Below are positions 12,758 through 20,639 of a stretch of 29,001 bases of DNA, piece by piece. Within the stretch, counting starts at the first letter, position 1; every line of letters starts with the position of its first letter. A program made the translations under genes and the position numbers. Under the pieces are notes generated by a model that was not told where the DNA came from, made no database searches, and worked only from the letters and a program-made list of their open reading frames with translations. The DNA lies in assembly GCA_039197885.1 (NCBI GenBank), contig JBCCTY010000018.1, positions 1-29,001 on the forward strand, given 5' to 3'. This DNA is from JBCBSZ01 sp039197885 (lineage in GTDB: Bacteria > Actinomycetota > Acidimicrobiia > Acidimicrobiales > Poriferisodalaceae).

Positions 12758-14893
12758 GTGCACGACGAGGTCCGATCCGAGCAGGCGCGACCACCGATCG
12801 CAGCGTCACTCGTGGCGTTGCGGTGGCCGAGTGGGCCCTGCGCAGCCCCCGAGCTCGACGTCCGGGTCGGGGTGCTCGACACCGAGCAGCTGATCCTCTC
12901 GGCCACCTTCGGCGACTGGCCCGGCGTGATCGTCGACGGACGGCGGGCCGATGCCGTCGAGGCGGTCGCCGACCTCCGTCGACGACTCCCGGCGCTGCGG
13001 GTGATCACCTCCGTCGACGACCTCCAGCTCGCGAGCCGGCTCCTGCGCGCCGGCGCGAGGCGGGTCGTCCCGGCAGGGCGCTGGGACCTCCTGGTCGCCG
13101 CCGTGCACCACGAGCTCGGGAACGTGGCGCTCTCCGCAGCGCTCCACACCGACGACCTCTGCATCGAGACGGTCCTGGAGAGCTCGACCGATCTGCTGGT
13201 CGTCGTCGACGAGGACGGCACGATCCGTTGGCTGAGCCCGGCCGCGATCGAGGCGCTCGACATCGAGTCGGCCGCGCTCCACGGACTCCTCGGCATCATC
13301 GAGGACGACGACCGCGCACGCTGCGCGGAGTTCCTCCGCTCCGGAGGTCGATCGGCGACCGAGCAGATCGAGTACCGCATCCGCTCGCGGTCGGGCGACT
13401 GGCTCATCGTCCAGGCCACCGCGGCCGATCAGCGCAGCCACGGCGACGTGGGCGGGATCGTCGTCAGCCAGCACGACGTCACGATCGCTCGTCGCCAGCA
13501 GGCGCAGCTGGAGCACCAGGCGACCCACGATGCGCTCACCGACCTCCCGACGCGCCCGCTGATGCTCGAGCACCTCGCGAACGCCGTCTCCCGGATGCGG
13601 CGCGACGGGCGCCTCATCGCCGTCTGCTTCCTCGATCTCGACGGCTTCAAGGCCGTCAACGACCGACTCGGCCACGAGGCGGGCGACGAGGTGCTGATCG
13701 AGACGGCGCGCCGGCTGACGTCGGCGGTGCGCTCCACCGATCTGGTGGCGAGGATCGGGGGCGACGAGTTCATCGTGATCCTCGACGGGCTGACGAGCGG
13801 CGACGACGCGCTCCGGGTGGCCGACAAGCTCATCGACGAGATCAACCACCCGCTCGCCGTCGGCCCCGGGACGGCCCGGGTCGGGGCGTCGATCGGCATC
13901 GCGCTCGCCAGCGGGCCCGACGACGACGCCAACCACCTGCTGGCCGACGCCGACGCCGCGATGTACCAGGTCAAGGCGTCGGGCAAGAACGGTCGACAGC
14001 TCTTCGACGACCTGCTCCGCACGGTGGCCGATGATCGATCCGACCTGGAACGACGATTGCGGACCGGGCTCGACGAACGCCACATCCGTTGCCGCTACGC
14101 GCCGATCCTCGGGTTGCACTCCGGGGAGGTGGTCGGCTTCACCGCTGCCCAGTGGTGGTCGCACCCCGAGAGCGGTGAGCTGGCGTCGTCGGTCTGGCGG
14201 GTCCTCGCCGACGAGGCCGGCTTCGGCGACGACCTCGATCATCGGATCATCGAGGAGGCGGTCGCGCTCCATGCGAGGTGGGGAACCGAGGGTCGGACGG
14301 GTCCGACCATCTGGTTGCCGTGCACCCGCACCCGGCTCCTCGAGGCCGGCCTCGCCGATCAGCTCGCGGCCGCCACCGCCGATGGTCGCCTCGCGACCGG
14401 AGCGCTCGGCCTGCGGATCACCGAGAGCGACCTCGCGAAGGCGCCGACCGAGCTCGCCACCGTGCTGGCCGAGCTCGAGTCGACCGGAGTCCGATTCGCG
14501 CTCGACCGCTTCCGGGGCAATGGCGTCGGACCCGACCTCCTCCAGGACCTGCCGGTCGACACGCTCCTGCTCGACCCCCACTTCGCGCAGCGACTCGGTT
14601 CCGACGAACGCGCCACGCGGGCACTCGCCGGCATCGTCGCGATGAGTCGACCGGTGGGACTCGACGTGGTCGCGACCGGCGTCGACAACCACACCCACCT
14701 GACCTTCGTGCTCCAGCTGTCGTGCGCCAACGCGACCGGTGCGCTGTTCGCCCACCCACAGGGCGCCGAGCGCACCAGCGCCATGCTGCGCCCCGACTAC
14801 GCCTGGAACCTGCGGGCCGGCAGCGCCACGGCGACCGACCCGGTCCCGAGCAGCGAGTCGATCGAGGGGCTCGGTTCACCGGCCCGCCGCTGA
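12758..14893 (+). CDS. Diguanylate cyclase with PAS domain and degenerate EAL domain
   Basis: This 711-residue protein is predicted to make c-di-GMP. Residues about 33-120 resemble an incomplete receiver that keeps one possible acceptor Asp60 (VIVDG) but lacks the acidic pair and lysine. A PAS domain spans about 135-245. The GGDEF domain (about 255-415) has intact GGDEF at 334-338 and an RSTD inhibitory site five residues before it. The EAL-like domain (about 430-690) is decayed: TAAQ replaces EAL (462-465), RITES replaces EITE, LDRF replaces DDFG, TGVDN replaces EGVE, and the K-x-D lysine is lost. It cannot be a normal phosphodiesterase and may only sense or bind. No signal peptide or membrane segment is seen. 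GTG 12758 is chosen because it sits just after a sigma28-like element; GTG 12812 is an alternative. Confidence 0.87.
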   Translation: MHDEVRSEQARPPIAASLVALRWPSGPCAAPELDVRVGVLDTEQLILSATFGDWPGVIVDGRRADAVEAVADLRRRLPALRVITSVDDLQLASRLLRAGARRVVPAGRWDLLVAAVHHELGNVALSAALHTDDLCIETVLESSTDLLVVVDEDGTIRWLSPAAIEALDIESAALHGLLGIIEDDDRARCAEFLRSGGRSATEQIEYRIRSRSGDWLIVQATAADQRSHGDVGGIVVSQHDVTIARRQQAQLEHQATHDALTDLPTRPLMLEHLANAVSRMRRDGRLIAVCFLDLDGFKAVNDRLGHEAGDEVLIETARRLTSAVRSTDLVARIGGDEFIVILDGLTSGDDALRVADKLIDEINHPLAVGPGTARVGASIGIALASGPDDDANHLLADADAAMYQVKASGKNGRQLFDDLLRTVADDRSDLERRLRTGLDERHIRCRYAPILGLHSGEVVGFTAAQWWSHPESGELASSVWRVLADEAGFGDDLDHRIIEEAVALHARWGTEGRTGPTIWLPCTRTRLLEAGLADQLAAATADGRLATGALGLRITESDLAKAPTELATVLAELESTGVRFALDRFRGNGVGPDLLQDLPVDTLLLDPHFAQRLGSDERATRALAGIVAMSRPVGLDVVATGVDNHTHLTFVLQLSCANATGALFAHPQGAERTSAMLRPDYAWNLRAGSATATDPVPSSESIEGLGSPARR

Positions 14894-14960
14894 CGGTCAG
14901 GAGATCCTCGCCGCGAGCGGTCCTCCACCTGCGCGGCGCGATGGTCCACGATGAGCCTCC

Positions 14961-16535
14961 GTGGAGGACCTCCCGGGCGACGAGCAGGTTCGCACCCTGG
15001 CCGCGGTGGACGTGGGCACCAACTCGGTGCACGTCGTCGTCGCGCGGGTCCACGGCGAAGGAGCGGCGGCGCACTTCGAGGTCCTGACCCGCCAGAAGGA
15101 CATGGTCCGGCTCGGATCGGGCGCCGGCGACATGAAGCAGCTCCACCCCGATGCGATCGACCGTGCGGTCGCGGCGTTGCGGAGGTGCCGCTCGCTCGCC
15201 GACGGCGCCGACGCCTCGATGCGGGTCGTCGCGACGAGCGCCGTGCGCGAAGCCGAGAACCGTGACGAGCTCATCGACCGGGCGCGCGACGAGGCCGGGG
15301 TCCGCATCGAGGTGATCAGCGGCTCCGAGGAGGCCCGCCTCATCCACCTCGGCGTCCTCCAGTCGGTGCCGGCGGCCGACGATCGCATGGTGGTCGTCGA
15401 CATCGGGGGCGGCAGCACCGAGCTGGTGCTCGCCGACGGTGCCCACCTGCGGGTCGGTCGCAGCCTCAAGCTCGGGTCGATCCGGATGACGTCGAGGTTC
15501 TTCGGTGGCAGACGACTGCATCCGGGCGCCGTCGATGCCTGCCGTCGCCACGTCCGGGCGACCCTCATCCCCTTCCAGCGGGCGGCGGGCGACATCGGCG
15601 ACGCCATGGTGATCGGCAGCTCCGGCACGGTCGAGGCCCTCGCCGCGGTCGAGCTGGCCCGGACCCAGGGCACGGTGCCACGGACCCTCGCGAACGAGCA
15701 GCTCACGCGGGACGGCCTCGGCGAGACGATCCGCCTCCTGGTCGCCGCGGCGATGCGGGGTGAGCGCCCCACGCTCGACGGACTCGAGGCGAAGCGGGCC
15801 GACATCGCCCTCGGTGGGGCCCTCGTCCTCGAGGGCGTGCTCGACGCGCTGGGAGCGGACCGCCTGGTCGTCTCGGAAGCGGCGCTGCGCGAGGGCGTGC
15901 TGCTCGACACCCTGCTGCGCACCGACGGCGGCACCCTCGACCAGCTCGCCGATCTCCGATCGGGCAGCGTCGAGCACCTCATGCGAAGCTGCGATGACGA
16001 CCCCGAGCACGCGCACCACGTCGCGCTGCTCGCCACCCGCCTCTTCGACGAGACGACCCGGGCCCACGGGTTGGGTGGCGCCCACCGCGAGCTGCTCCAG
16101 GCCGGCGCGCTCCTGGCCAACGCCGGGCTGGTCGTGTCACACGACCGGCACCACCACCACTCGTACTACGTCATCCGCAACTCCGACCGGCTCGCCGGCT
16201 TCACCGACGCCGAGATCGAGATCATCGCGCTCGTCGCCCGCTACCACCGCAAGAGCGCCCCCAAACGACACCACCCGCCGTTCGCCGAACTGGAGCGAGC
16301 CGATCGGCGGGTGGTCCGCTGCCTCGCCGGCATCCTCCGCGTCGCCGTCGCGCTCGATCGGTCCCGCAGACGGCGGGTGACCGACGTCAGGGTCGACGTG
16401 TCGGCGCGACGGCTCGAGATCACCTGCGTGGTCGACGGCGCCCCCGACGACATCGCGCTCGAGCTCTACACCGCCGACCAACGCAGCGCCCTCCTGGCTC
16501 GCACGCTCGAGCGCGAGGTGGTCGTCGCCGCCTGA
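14961..16535 (+). CDS. Ppx/GppA phosphatase (exopolyphosphatase / pppGpp phosphohydrolase)
   Basis: This 524-residue cytoplasmic enzyme should remove terminal phosphate from polyphosphate and/or pppGpp. The N-terminal ASKHA fold has phosphate loop 1 DVGTNSVH (17-24), the SGSEEAR segment with catalytic Glu near 123, and loop 2 DIGGGSTEL (147-155). The C-terminal HD-like domain includes the histidine-rich SHDRHHHHSYYVIRNSD near 393-409 and ALVARYHRK near 423. This two-domain length (about 500 aa) matches E. coli Ppx and GppA, not the short (about 310 aa) actinobacterial Ppx. The start is GTG 14961, 67 bp after the cyclase. Sequence alone does not separate Ppx from GppA activity. Confidence 0.9.
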   Translation: MEDLPGDEQVRTLAAVDVGTNSVHVVVARVHGEGAAAHFEVLTRQKDMVRLGSGAGDMKQLHPDAIDRAVAALRRCRSLADGADASMRVVATSAVREAENRDELIDRARDEAGVRIEVISGSEEARLIHLGVLQSVPAADDRMVVVDIGGGSTELVLADGAHLRVGRSLKLGSIRMTSRFFGGRRLHPGAVDACRRHVRATLIPFQRAAGDIGDAMVIGSSGTVEALAAVELARTQGTVPRTLANEQLTRDGLGETIRLLVAAAMRGERPTLDGLEAKRADIALGGALVLEGVLDALGADRLVVSEAALREGVLLDTLLRTDGGTLDQLADLRSGSVEHLMRSCDDDPEHAHHVALLATRLFDETTRAHGLGGAHRELLQAGALLANAGLVVSHDRHHHHSYYVIRNSDRLAGFTDAEIEIIALVARYHRKSAPKRHHPPFAELERADRRVVRCLAGILRVAVALDRSRRRRVTDVRVDVSARRLEITCVVDGAPDDIALELYTADQRSALLARTLEREVVVAA

Positions 16536-16621
16536 TCTCGGAGGACCGGCCGACGCCACCGCAGCCGGCTGGGCGAGACCTCCACGACCGGGGTGTTCAT
16601 CCGGCCGACACGTGCCGTCGA

Positions 16622-16637
16622 TACCGTCGCCGCCGTG
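16622..16637 (+). promoter_or_regulatory. Candidate -10 element placing transcription at GTG 16635
   Basis: TACCGT (16622-16627) fits the TAnnnT pattern and ends 7 nt before GTG 16635, the spacing expected for a leaderless actinobacterial transcript. No convincing -35 is visible. Confidence 0.3.
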
Positions 16638-17333
16638 CCGAACGACGACGAACGCTCCAGCCGCCACACGGTGCGCGTCTGGCTGCCCGACCGACCGGGT
16701 GGGCTGGGAGCGATCGCCAGCCGCGTCGGTGCGGTCGGTGCCGAGATCGTGGGCATCGAGATCATCGAGCGCGACGGTGGCCAGGCCATCGACGACCTCC
16801 TCATCGAGTTGCCGCCCGGGGTGGGGACCGATTTGCTCGTCCGTGAGCTGTCCGAGGTCGACGGGGCCAGGATCGAGGACGTGCGCGACACCACCGACGC
16901 CCCACCCGATGCCCGGCTCCAGGCGCTCGAGACGGCACGATCGCTGGCCGAGTCACCGGAACGTGACGTCCACCTCCGGCTCTGCGACCACGTCCGGACC
17001 GACACCGGAGCCGACTGGGCGGCGTGCGTCGACCTCGACGACGACGTGCTGATCGCGGCACAGGGGCGCCTGCCGTCGGTGTCGTGGATCCTCGCCTATG
17101 CCCACGGCACGATGGTCGGGGGCGACGCTCCCGCCGAGCCCGGTGACCTCCCGCGCGGCACCGAGGTCGACGACACCATCTGCCTTCCGATCAGCGACCC
17201 GACGATCGTGCTCGCCGTGGGACGCCAGGGCCGAGCCTTCCGGCGCCGGGAGCGTTCGGCACTGGCGCTGATGACACGACTCGCCTCGGCGCGGCTCGCG
17301 AGTTGCAACGAGGCCGCGAACCGGACACACTGA
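16635..17333 (+). CDS. ACT-domain protein with GAF-like C-terminal domain, function unknown
   Basis: The 232-residue protein (from GTG 16635) opens with an ACT-type ligand-binding domain: HTVRVWLPDRPGGLGAIASR at 11-30, then the strand VGAEIVGIEII, as in amino-acid-sensing regulatory domains. Residues about 115-225 look GAF-like (WAACVDLDDDVLIAAQG, ICLPISDPTIVLAVGRQG, final helix RRRERSALALMTRL). No catalytic or DNA-binding motif is evident, so a soluble sensor or adaptor is likely, but I do not know its pathway. The alternative start is GTG 16593, adding 14 residues; 16635 is preferred because of a TAnnnT box just upstream. The tRNA-Asp gene begins 11 bp after its stop, so the genes may share a transcript. 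Confidence 0.75.
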   Translation: MPNDDERSSRHTVRVWLPDRPGGLGAIASRVGAVGAEIVGIEIIERDGGQAIDDLLIELPPGVGTDLLVRELSEVDGARIEDVRDTTDAPPDARLQALETARSLAESPERDVHLRLCDHVRTDTGADWAACVDLDDDVLIAAQGRLPSVSWILAYAHGTMVGGDAPAEPGDLPRGTEVDDTICLPISDPTIVLAVGRQGRAFRRRERSALALMTRLASARLASCNEAANRTH

Positions 17334-17344
17334 CCCTCTTCATT

Positions 17345-17419
17345 GGTCTCGTAGAACAGTCTGGAGTGTTCGCCGGCCTGTCAAGCCGGAGGTCGCGGGT
17401 TCAAATCCCGTCGAGACCG
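17345..17419 (+). tRNA. tRNA-Asp (anticodon GTC)
   Basis: A complete cloverleaf can be drawn: acceptor GGTCTCG (17345-17351) with CGAGACC (17412-17418); D stem GAAC/GTTC; anticodon stem CCGGC/GCCGG around loop CTGTCAA with anticodon GTC at 17380-17382; T stem GCGGG/CCCGT with loop TTCAAAT; discriminator G17419. No CCA is encoded. The D-arm resembles Streptomyces tRNA-Asp. Confidence 0.97.
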
Positions 17420-17420
17420 C

Positions 17421-17493
17421 GGTCGGGTAGCTCAGTTGGCAGAGCGTCCGCCTGAAAAGCGGAAGGTCACCGGATCGACGCCGGTCCCGACCA
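17421..17493 (+). tRNA. tRNA-Phe (anticodon GAA)
   Basis: Acceptor GGTCGGG (17421-17427) pairs with CCCGACC (17486-17492). The D stem is GCTC/GAGC. Anticodon stem TCCGC/GCGGA encloses loop CTGAAAA with anticodon GAA (17454-17456). T stem ACCGG/CCGGT has loop ATCGACG, and the discriminator is A17493. It lies one base after tRNA-Asp and is surely co-transcribed. CCA is not fully encoded (ACC followed by T). The T loop starts with A instead of the near-universal T54. Confidence 0.96.
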
Positions 17494-17500
17494 CCTTCTC

Positions 17501-17523
17501 CCTCGAGGCGATCTGCGTCGAGG
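17501..17523 (+). terminator. Weak stem-loop after the tRNA pair
   Basis: CCTCGA (17501-17506) can pair with TCGAGG (17518-17523) around an 11-nt loop in the 50-bp gap between tRNA-Phe and the convergent RDD gene. There is no T-run, so it is at best a processing or Rho-dependent end. Confidence 0.25.
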
Positions 17524-17543
17524 TCCCACCCACCCCGTCCGGC

Positions 17544-18029
17544 TCACCGTCTCGCGGTGATCACCATCGTGCCGGCGGCGAGGTCGTGGACGCCCCGGCG
17601 CCGCCGGTCGAACAGCGCCAGCGCGTAGCAGGCGGCCAGCAACGGCACCCCGACGACGGGGAGCGCGCCGGCACCCTGGGGCACCAGCGCCCGGATCAGC
17701 GCCCGGTCCCAGGCCGGGATCGACCCGTCGTCGAGCCGGACGACCCGGAGCCCCATCGAGGCCTTGCCGATGGTCGCGCCACGGGCGCTCACGAGGGTGG
17801 TGTTGTAGGCGAGCACGAGGAGCACCACCACGGCGATGGCCGCCGTCGAGGGGCTGCCCTCGGCGAGCTCGCCGGTCTCGAGGTCGACGTCGACCCCGGA
17901 GACGACCAGCACGACGAACACGGGCCCGACGAGCACGAGGCCATCGATCAGGAGTGCGCCGATGCGTCGCCACCACCCGGCGACCGGGCCCGGATCGGCG
18001 TGCGGTTCGGGCGGGAGCGAACCCGTCAC
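17544..18029 (-). CDS. RDD family membrane protein
   Basis: This 161-residue protein of unknown function has the RDD arrangement: a proline-rich cytoplasmic leader, GWWRRIGALLIDG (18-30) with the conserved Arg/Asp in the first membrane helix, further helices near 62-82 and 120-140, the GATIGKASMGLRVV loop (84-97), and DRRRRGVHDLAAGTMVI at the end, typical of the family. It starts with GTG whose GTGA overlaps the pyrE stop (18029-18026), so it is translationally coupled to pyrE. A transport or stress role has been suggested for some family members; nothing here specifies a substrate. Confidence 0.88.
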   Translation of the reverse strand: MTGSLPPEPHADPGPVAGWWRRIGALLIDGLVLVGPVFVVLVVSGVDVDLETGELAEGSPSTAAIAVVVLLVLAYNTTLVSARGATIGKASMGLRVVRLDDGSIPAWDRALIRALVPQGAGALPVVGVPLLAACYALALFDRRRRGVHDLAAGTMVITARR

Positions 18030-18595
18030 CCGGCGTCCACGACGAGCCCGCCCTCGTAGGGCAACCCGAGGTCCTCTGCGGTCGCGACGGCGTGGAAACC
18101 CAGACCCTCCGCCTCGGCGAGCCGGCCGACCGTGCCACCGCGATCGACCACGGCGAGGAGCAGCACGGGTTCGGCGCCGGCCTCGCGGACCACGGTGGCG
18201 GCCTCGATCAGCGAGGTTCCGCGACTGACGACGTCCTCCACGACCACCACGCGGTCGCCGGGATCCAGCGCCCCGGCGATGCGGCCTCCGGCGCCGTGGT
18301 CCTTCACCTCCTTGCGGACGCTGAACGACCGCAGACCTCGACCCCGGGTCATGGCCACCGCTGCTGTCCCGAACGCCACGGGATCGGCTCCCATCGTCAA
18401 CCCGCCGATGGCGGTGACGTCGTCGGGGAGGACCCGCAGGATCGCATCGGCCACCAGGGCGATGCCGTCGGGGCGACAGACGGTCTGCTTGCCGTCGATG
18501 AACCACGAGCTGCGCGCACCGGACTTGAGCACGAAGTCGCCTCGACGGATGGCGTGACGGTGCAGGTGGTCGAGCAGGGCGGGATCAGGTGGCAC
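18026..18595 (-). CDS. pyrE: Orotate phosphoribosyltransferase
   Basis: PyrE makes OMP from orotate and PRPP in pyrimidine synthesis. At 189 residues it has the family opening (IRRGDFVLKSGARSSWFIDG), the flexible catalytic loop VRKEVKDHG (93-101) and the PRPP-binding motif VVVVEDVVSRGTS (116-128). GTG 18595 is the natural start, at the usual distance before the conserved region. It is the upstream gene of a two-gene minus-strand unit with the RDD protein and is divergent from the 134-aa gene at 18788. No other pyr gene is in the window. The SRGTS variant of the PRPP loop is slightly unusual (TTGGS is commoner) but retains the acidic pair. Confidence 0.93.
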   Translation of the reverse strand: MPPDPALLDHLHRHAIRRGDFVLKSGARSSWFIDGKQTVCRPDGIALVADAILRVLPDDVTAIGGLTMGADPVAFGTAAVAMTRGRGLRSFSVRKEVKDHGAGGRIAGALDPGDRVVVVEDVVSRGTSLIEAATVVREAGAEPVLLLAVVDRGGTVGRLAEAEGLGFHAVATAEDLGLPYEGGLVVDAG

Positions 18596-18681
18596 GGCGC
18601 CAGCCTGCCACAGCCGGTCACCGACCCGTGTCGTGGTCGCAGCTTCCGTCGACGGTCAATGGAACCGACCGGAACGCCTCC

Positions 18682-18687
18682 TATGCT
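18682..18687 (+). promoter_or_regulatory. Candidate -10 box for the 134-aa gene
   Basis: TATGCT (18682-18687) is a good -10 match within the 192-bp divergent gap between pyrE and the gene at 18788. No clear -35 is found at normal spacing. It would give a leader of about 95 nt. Apart from this the gap holds nothing I can name. Confidence 0.35.
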
Positions 18688-18787
18688 GACGATGCCGGTG
18701 GGGCAGAAGAAGTGAATACCGGCCGTTCACGAGTGACAACGTGTTCGGCATCGGCTGCACACGACACCACGGAGAACGAGCACCATC

Positions 18788-19192
18788 ATGGCCAAGAAGA
18801 AGATGTCCGACGATCACAAGGCAGCCCTCGCGAAGGGTCGCGCTCAGGGCAATGTGGTGCGGGCCTACCTCGAGGCGCTCCGCGCCCACCAGCCCAAGCG
18901 TGGCCGAAAGCGGACCCCCGACTCGATCGCCAAGCAGTTGGAGTCGATCGAGCAGGAGCTCCAGGTCGCCAACCCCGCCAAGGAGCTCGAACTGCTCCAA
19001 CGCCGACGCGACCTGCAGCGCGAGCTCGAGACGATGGGCGACGGTTCCGAGCTCGAGGAGCTCCAACGAGACTTCATCGGTGTGGCCGCCGAGTACGGCG
19101 AGCGCAAGGGCATCGAGTACGCGACGTGGCGCGAGTTCGGTGTGCCGGCGGCGGTCCTCAAGCAGGCCGGCGTCTCACGGTCCGCCGCCTGA
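18788..19192 (+). CDS. Small basic coiled-coil protein, function unknown
   Basis: I do not recognise a named family; I believe similar short proteins occur in actinobacteria, but that needs a search. The 134 residues start with a lysine-rich tail (MAKKKMSDDHKAALAKGR), then a basic AT-hook-like patch PKRGRKRTPDS (36-46). A heptad-rich helical stretch rich in Glu/Leu follows (about 46-90, likely coiled coil), and then a compact C-terminal region with YGERKGIEYATWREFGVPAAVLKQAG (about 100-125) that could form a helix-turn-helix-like end. This suggests a DNA- or nucleoid-associated role, but that is inference. ATG 18788 has GGAGAA about 12 nt upstream. It is convergent with purB, with only 31 bp between stops. 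Confidence 0.8.
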   Translation: MAKKKMSDDHKAALAKGRAQGNVVRAYLEALRAHQPKRGRKRTPDSIAKQLESIEQELQVANPAKELELLQRRRDLQRELETMGDGSELEELQRDFIGVAAEYGERKGIEYATWREFGVPAAVLKQAGVSRSAA

Positions 19193-19223
19193 ACCTGCCG
19201 CCCGTCCACACCGGCGAGCTCGC

Positions 19224-20639
19224 TCAGACCGACATCTCCGCCTCGTAGTCGGCTGCGTCCGGATCGGTGGCCACCACCGTCGCCGCTCGCGCGGCGAAGG
19301 TGGCGATCTGCGCCTCGACGGTGCCAGTGAGCGCCATCACGTCACTGACCGCCTCGGCGAGCGCGGCCTCGTCGAGTGGGAAGCGTTCGTCGTCACCGAG
19401 CCGGCGCAGCAGTTCGGGGCCGCCCTCGCCACCCGCCCGGAGGTCGAGCGCCGCGGCGACGGCGTGCTCCTTCACCAGCTCGTGCGCGTCCTCTCGACCG
19501 ATGCCCGCCCGCACCGCGGCGGCGAGCATCCGGCCCGTCGCGAGGAAGGGCAGATAGCGGTCGAGCTCGAGGTCGATGACCGGCTGGTGCACCCCGACAC
19601 CGCCCACGACGGCCAAGGTGGTCTGGAGGAGTCCGTCGACGGCCAGACAGGCGTCGGGGAGCACCACGCGGCGGGTCACCGAGCAGCTCACGTCGCCCTC
19701 GTTCCACTGCTCTCCGGCCAGCGAGGTGACCATCGCCAGATGACCCCGTAGGACGGCCTGCAGGCCCTGGATCCGTTCCGATGAGCGCGGGTTCATCTTG
19801 TGGGGCATGGCCGACGACCCGACCTGGCCGGGCCGGAACTCCTCGGTCAACAGCTCCTGGCCCGCCATCAACCGCACGAGGCGAGCGAGGTTGGTCGGCG
19901 CCGACGCGAGCTCCACGAAGGTCGACACCACGGCGAAGTCCAGCGAGCGGGGATAGACCTGCCCCACCGCTCCGAGGACGCGCTCGTGGCCGAGCGCCTC
20001 GATCACGCTCGCCTCGACCCGGGCGGCGGCGTCCGGACCGACGAGGTCACACAGGTCCTGCTGGGTCCCCACCGCGCCCTTGAGGCCGCGCAGCGGATAC
20101 GACGCGAGCAGGTCGTCCAGGCGACCGATGCCGAGCAGCAGCTCCTCGCCGAGCACGGCCCACCGCTTGCCGAGCGTCGTGACCTGGGCGGGCACGTTGT
20201 GGGTGCGGGCGGCCAGCGCGATGTGGGCGTCGGTCGTGGCTCGAATCGCGAGTCGATCGAGCAGCGCCACCGCCCGCCGACGGACGAGCCCCATCGACCG
20301 CAGCACGAGCAGCTGCTCGGTGTTCTCCGTGACGTCGCGCGAGGTCATGCCGGCATGGACCAACTGGTGTCCGGCCAGGTCGTCGAACTCCTCGATGCGG
20401 GCCTTGACGTCGTGGCGGGTGCGCTCCTCGCGTCGTCGGATCGATGCCAGGTCGACCTGTGCCACCACGCGGCGGTAGTCGTCGATCGCCGTCGGGTCGA
20501 TCGCGAGCCCGGCCGCCGCTTCCGCCTCGAGCACGGCGATCCACAGTCGCCGCTCGGCCATGATCCGGCCCTCGGCCGACCAGACCTCGACCATCTCGGC
20601 GCTCGCGTAGCGATCGGCGAGGACGTTCGGCACCGTCAC
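19224..20639 (-). CDS. purB: Adenylosuccinate lyase
   Basis: PurB acts twice: it splits SAICAR to AICAR in IMP synthesis and adenylosuccinate to AMP. The 471-residue protein has HAGMTSRDVTENTEQ (95-109), the THNVPAQVTTLGKR substrate segment (146-159) and the fumarase/lyase signature GSSAMPHKMNP (274-284) on the catalytic loop. The N-terminus starts at GTG 20639, whose GTGA overlaps the purA stop; an in-frame GTG at 20633 is possible. It forms a two-gene operon with purA upstream, so both AMP-branch enzymes are made together. The open frame running upstream to 20801 is a shadow of purA. Confidence 0.95.
   Translation of the reverse strand: MTVPNVLADRYASAEMVEVWSAEGRIMAERRLWIAVLEAEAAAGLAIDPTAIDDYRRVVAQVDLASIRRREERTRHDVKARIEEFDDLAGHQLVHAGMTSRDVTENTEQLLVLRSMGLVRRRAVALLDRLAIRATTDAHIALAARTHNVPAQVTTLGKRWAVLGEELLLGIGRLDDLLASYPLRGLKGAVGTQQDLCDLVGPDAAARVEASVIEALGHERVLGAVGQVYPRSLDFAVVSTFVELASAPTNLARLVRLMAGQELLTEEFRPGQVGSSAMPHKMNPRSSERIQGLQAVLRGHLAMVTSLAGEQWNEGDVSCSVTRRVVLPDACLAVDGLLQTTLAVVGGVGVHQPVIDLELDRYLPFLATGRMLAAAVRAGIGREDAHELVKEHAVAAALDLRAGGEGGPELLRRLGDDERFPLDEAALAEAVSDVMALTGTVEAQIATFAARAATVVATDPDAADYEAEMSV

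Noticed and set aside
19214..19223. GCGAGCTCGC palindrome in the convergent gap between the 134-aa gene and purB.
   Set aside because: Too short to form a stable loop and of a kind expected by chance at this GC content.
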